From positions 1 to 34,199 of the forward strand of contig WGFI01000104.1 of the NCBI GenBank assembly GCA_015492295.1: DNA of 34,199 nucleotides, written 5' to 3'. Shown here piece by piece: positions 31,635 to 34,199 of the stretch (its first letter is position 1; each line of letters opens with the position of its first letter). The notes under the pieces were generated by a model. The model was given only the letters and a program-made list of their open reading frames with translations. It did not search any database and had not been told where the DNA came from. This stretch comes from Caldifarciminota bacterium. GTDB lineage: Bacteria > Hydrothermota > Hydrothermia > LBFQ01. Made by a program: the position numbers and the translations under genes.

Positions 31635-32438
31635 ATGAATTTGAAGGTAGATGAAGGTAAGAATTGGGCTTTGATATTAGGTTCTTCCAGCGGTTTCGGT
31701 GCCGCAACGGCTATAAAGCTCGCCGAATGTGGTTTGAATATCTTTGGCGTACATCTTGACCGTAGAGAAACCCTAAAAAATGCCGAAGAAGTTATGAATA
31801 AAATAAGGGAAACGGGTAGAAAGGTTCATTTCTTCAACACCAACGCCGCCGATGATAGAAAGAGGAAAGAGGTGATTCAGAAGATAAAAGAAATAATATC
31901 CTCCGAGGGTGGAAGGATAAAGGTACTCTTACATTCATTGGCTTTTGGCACGCTCAAACAGTACATAGGTGAATCTCCCGAAAAGGATATAACGAGGCAG
32001 AATCTGGAAATGACGATTGATATAATGGGAAATTCTTTGGTTTATTGGGTCAGGGATATTTATAGAGAAGGTCTTTTTGATGATGATAGTAGGGTATTTG
32101 CCATGACGAGCGCGGGATCGCACAGGGTGTATTCTTACTATGGTCCGGTCTCAGCGGCCAAGGCCGTTCTGGAATCCCATATAAGACAGCTGGCCTTTGA
32201 ATTAGCCAAAAAGGGTATAAAGGTGATAGGGATACAGGCGGGGATAACGGATACCCCCGCCCTCAGGAAGATTCCGGGACATGAAAGGATGATAGAATGG
32301 GCTAAACAGAACAATCCTTCTGGTAGATTAACCACACCGCAGGATGTGGCGAATGTAATAGCGATATTGTCTCTGCCAGAAGCACGATGGATAACGGGAG
32401 CCATCATAAGGGTTGATGGCGGGGAGGATCTCGTTTGA
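31635..32438 (+). CDS. Enoyl-ACP-reductase-like short-chain dehydrogenase
   Basis: A 267-residue SDR. The nucleotide loop is GSSSGFGAATAIKLAE; HSLAFG follows at about 100. The catalytic Tyr and Lys lie in SYYGPVSAAKAVLE with Y-x6-K spacing, as in enoyl-ACP reductases FabI and FabL, rather than the classical Y-x3-K. The G-x-S-x-G-x-G type loop suggests FabL-like NADPH use. The end (PQDVANVIAILSLPEARWITG, then VDGGEDLV) is standard SDR. It probably reduces a 2-enoyl thioester in fatty-acid synthesis, but no fab genes are nearby. The aldolase gene begins on its stop codon (TGATG). Confidence 0.7.
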   Translation: MNLKVDEGKNWALILGSSSGFGAATAIKLAECGLNIFGVHLDRRETLKNAEEVMNKIRETGRKVHFFNTNAADDRKRKEVIQKIKEIISSEGGRIKVLLHSLAFGTLKQYIGESPEKDITRQNLEMTIDIMGNSLVYWVRDIYREGLFDDDSRVFAMTSAGSHRVYSYYGPVSAAKAVLESHIRQLAFELAKKGIKVIGIQAGITDTPALRKIPGHERMIEWAKQNNPSGRLTTPQDVANVIAILSLPEARWITGAIIRVDGGEDLV

Positions 32439-33346
32439 TGGGCGGGGAGATAATTCCTTCCTCTGAAATAATAAAATGGGCTGAAGAGAGGGGTGTGGCG
32501 ATAGCATCCTTGAACTTTAACAACTATGAATTTCTGAATTCTATATGCAAGGCAGCGGCGGATTTGGATGTTCCTGTGATTTTGGCTACTACGGAAGGGG
32601 CCATCAAGTACTTGGGTATAGATGTTATATCATCAATGGTTCCAAGACTCGTAAAGAGGTACGGTATAAAAGCTTCGTTGCATCTGGATCATGGTAGGAA
32701 GATTGAGACCGTCCTTCTCGCTATAAGAAACGGTTATACATCGGTTATGATAGATGCTTCGGATAAACCTTTTGAAGAAAATGTTAGAATAACATCCGAG
32801 GTTGTAAAGATATGTAAGCCCTTAGGGATAACCGTTGAGGCGGAATTGGGTGTTTTGGCGGGTGTTGAGGATGAAGTTTCAGGAGAGAAAAATATATATA
32901 CTGATCCTGAACAGGCTAAGGAATTCGTTGAGAGGACGGGGGTTGATATGTTAGCCGTAGCGGTTGGGACATCGCATGGTGCGTATAAATTTAAAGGAGA
33001 GCCTCATATAGATATTGATAGGGTTAAAAGGATAAGGGAATTAACGGGGATTCCGTTGGTATTGCATGGTGCTTCGGGAGTTTATGAGGATATAGCCGAG
33101 AAGATAGGTTTAAAGGGGGCGAGAGGTCTAAGCGATGAGCTGCTTATGGAGGCTATAAGACATGGTATAAGAAAGGTTAATACAGATACGGATTTACGGA
33201 TGGCTTTTATTTACGGCATAAGAAAATCCCTTGAACAAAGCCCTACGGAAATAGATCCGAGAAAACATTTGAGGGTGGCTATGGATGAAATTTATAAGAT
33301 GGTTGTAAGGAGATTGAAGGTTATATCTTTTTTGGAGAAGGGTTAA
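32438..33346 (+). CDS. fba: Class II fructose-bisphosphate aldolase family protein
   Basis: A 302-residue zinc-dependent (class II) aldolase, splitting fructose 1,6-bisphosphate into two triose phosphates or the reverse. SLHLDHG supplies the catalytic Asp84 and zinc ligand His85; VEAELGVLAGVEDEV, VAVGTSHGAYKF (second zinc His), LVLHGASG (third zinc His) and VNTDTDLRMAF (phosphate site) follow in order. Tagatose-bisphosphate or other substrates cannot be excluded from motifs alone. The start is taken as ATG 32438, which shares one base with the SDR stop and has GGAGG 10 nt upstream. Its stop lies where the convergent nuclease gene enters. Confidence 0.9.
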   Translation: MGGEIIPSSEIIKWAEERGVAIASLNFNNYEFLNSICKAAADLDVPVILATTEGAIKYLGIDVISSMVPRLVKRYGIKASLHLDHGRKIETVLLAIRNGYTSVMIDASDKPFEENVRITSEVVKICKPLGITVEAELGVLAGVEDEVSGEKNIYTDPEQAKEFVERTGVDMLAVAVGTSHGAYKFKGEPHIDIDRVKRIRELTGIPLVLHGASGVYEDIAEKIGLKGARGLSDELLMEAIRHGIRKVNTDTDLRMAFIYGIRKSLEQSPTEIDPRKHLRVAMDEIYKMVVRRLKVISFLEKG

Positions 33347-34199
33347 GCTTTTCTTTTCTTTTCCTTTCCACTCTCCTTCCCTCAAATACAAATATTTCCA
33401 TTCCTCATTACTTACTTTACTCAAAGCCTCACACCAAATTTTGGCTGCTGCATTTTTATCCTGAACCTGTATCTCTTCCCTGCCTTTGGTTTCAACGATG
33501 TATATTCCATCCTCAGCTTTCACTATGAAGTCTGGATAAAACCTCCTCCACTTTCTTTCCCTTGAATCGTAGTAGGTTATACTCAGACCTACGATATGAG
33601 GGATGTTCTTTACAAACGAAATCACATCCTTAGCCCTCGTAAGGAAATTTATGAAATCTGCTTCCATATCGTTATCTACGGGTGATGAAGGTATCCTAAC
33701 TTCACTATCGTCTTCATAAGTTATCCTTACAAACAAGCTCTTCTCGGAATCTATAAACTCCTTGGTCCATGGAAAACCGCTAAGCTCCTCTATGCTGATA
33801 TATCCCTTTAACTCAACATTAGAGGAAAAACTGGGATTACTTATCAACTGCTTTGCCCTCTTTAATATCTCGTTTTTTATTTGGGAATACCATCCTCTAA
33901 GGGAGAGGAACTTCAACATCGCTTCGTTAAGCTCTACCTCCCTGTCAAACAGTCTCTCGGTTATATACTTTTCAAGGGATTCTAAGAGAAGGGTAAAGGA
34001 GTTCGGCAGAGGGATTTCCTCTTGTAATTCTCTTGCCAGCTTGGTTAAGCTAATAATCGGAATATCATATACTGATGCTTTAACGATTCCTCCGTCTAAT
34101 ATTGAACCTTTTAAATCAACGACTTCATATTCATAATCTTTCCTTAGCCCGTCAATCTCTTCGTATTTGAAAACACGGCTTGGCAGTTTGGAAAATAAG
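33194..34199 (-). CDS. Type III restriction-like nuclease, C-terminal part (partial)
   Basis: The minus frame is open from the right edge to 33194, so the gene starts outside the window; an internal ATG at 33919 is not its start. About 335 codons are visible. MEADFINFLTRAKDVISFVK and then the nuclease core FYPDFIV, with IYIVETKGREE, form a PD-(D/E)xK site as at the end of type III restriction Res subunits and related helicase-nucleases. The helicase part would lie to the right. The last ~49 codons run antisense into fba and look unnatural. A one-base shift in the A-rich tract at 33349-33369 would end the protein at TAA 33345-33343, matching the 4-bp convergent overlap at 5332-5335. So a frameshift or sequence error is likely. 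Confidence 0.7.
   Translation of the reverse strand, partial: LFSKLPSRVFKYEEIDGLRKDYEYEVVDLKGSILDGGIVKASVYDIPIISLTKLARELQEEIPLPNSFTLLLESLEKYITERLFDREVELNEAMLKFLSLRGWYSQIKNEILKRAKQLISNPSFSSNVELKGYISIEELSGFPWTKEFIDSEKSLFVRITYEDDSEVRIPSSPVDNDMEADFINFLTRAKDVISFVKNIPHIVGLSITYYDSRERKWRRFYPDFIVKAEDGIYIVETKGREEIQVQDKNAAAKIWCEALSKVSNEEWKYLYLREGEWKGKEKKSLTLLQKRYNLQSPYNHLINFIHSHPQMFSRIYFRRALFKGFSYAVNKSHP

Noticed and set aside
33194-34199. A complete type III restriction-modification system.
   Set aside because: Only the nuclease end of one subunit is inside the window. No methylase or helicase motifs are visible.
1-34199. CRISPR arrays, insertion sequences, integrases, att sites, rRNA genes or riboswitches.
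   Set aside because: No spaced direct repeats, transposase or integrase motifs, rRNA signatures or recognisable riboswitch cores were found. The only tandem repeats are inside the two propeller genes.

Overview
This window reads as a compact chromosomal segment of a thermophilic, diderm (outer-membrane) bacterium. Bacterial markers are FtsW, a GyrA/ParC-type topoisomerase, bacterial TopA, lipoprotein signal peptides and beta-barrel-like proteins. Heat-adapted lineages are suggested by Lys/Glu-rich proteins, heavy AGG/AGA and ATA codon use, pyruvoyl-dependent arginine decarboxylase and a minimal SufC-SufB pair. Three sequences end in, or resemble, the short sorting-like C-terminal modules common in FCB-group and neighbouring candidate phyla (WOR-3/Hydrothermae type). 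That placement is inference only.

Layout. 1-2.5 kb (minus): a cut-off gene at the left edge, an orphan C-terminal fragment, and a three-gene surface operon (lipoprotein plus two barrel-like proteins). 2.5-5.3 kb (plus): ArsC-type reductase overlapping a Rad50/SbcC-like ATPase. 5.3-6.4 kb (minus): FtsW. 6.5-10.9 kb (plus): polyamine cluster (thermospermine-synthase-like enzyme, pyruvoyl arginine decarboxylase, second aminopropyltransferase), then a flippase-like membrane protein and MgtE. 11-13.4 kb (minus): YfhO-family protein and a small membrane protein. 13.4-18.7 kb (plus): thiolase, OmpA/MotB-like protein, a secreted eight-repeat propeller and an oligopeptidase B-like peptidase. 18.7-21.5 kb (minus): DUF92 membrane protein and a seven-repeat SBBP propeller. 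21.7-25.2 kb (plus): tRNA-Leu, gyrA/parC and an MDR oxidoreductase. 25.2-28.6 kb (minus): glycosyltransferase, short topA, an overlooked 34-residue membrane peptide and a lipoprotein. 28.7-33.3 kb (plus): an unknown protein, sufC-sufB, an enoyl-ACP-reductase-like SDR and class II aldolase. 33.2-34.2 kb (minus): C-terminal part of a type III restriction-like nuclease running off the right edge.

The strongest unexplained signal is in gene starts. First genes of transcription units usually carry a TATAAT-like -10 box ending only about 5-10 nt before the start codon, so their mRNAs should be leaderless. Genes inside operons instead carry Shine-Dalgarno sequences. The -10 boxes are mostly preceded by T and often by CCT, sometimes contain the previous gene's stop codon, and at divergent pairs sit about 14-21 bp apart. 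One unit uses a perfect TTGACA-17-TATAAT promoter. gyrA starts 9 nt after a tRNA-Leu, so its mRNA probably arises by tRNA processing. No CRISPR array, IS element, rRNA or complete mobile element is visible. There is no gene-free stretch over 300 bases.
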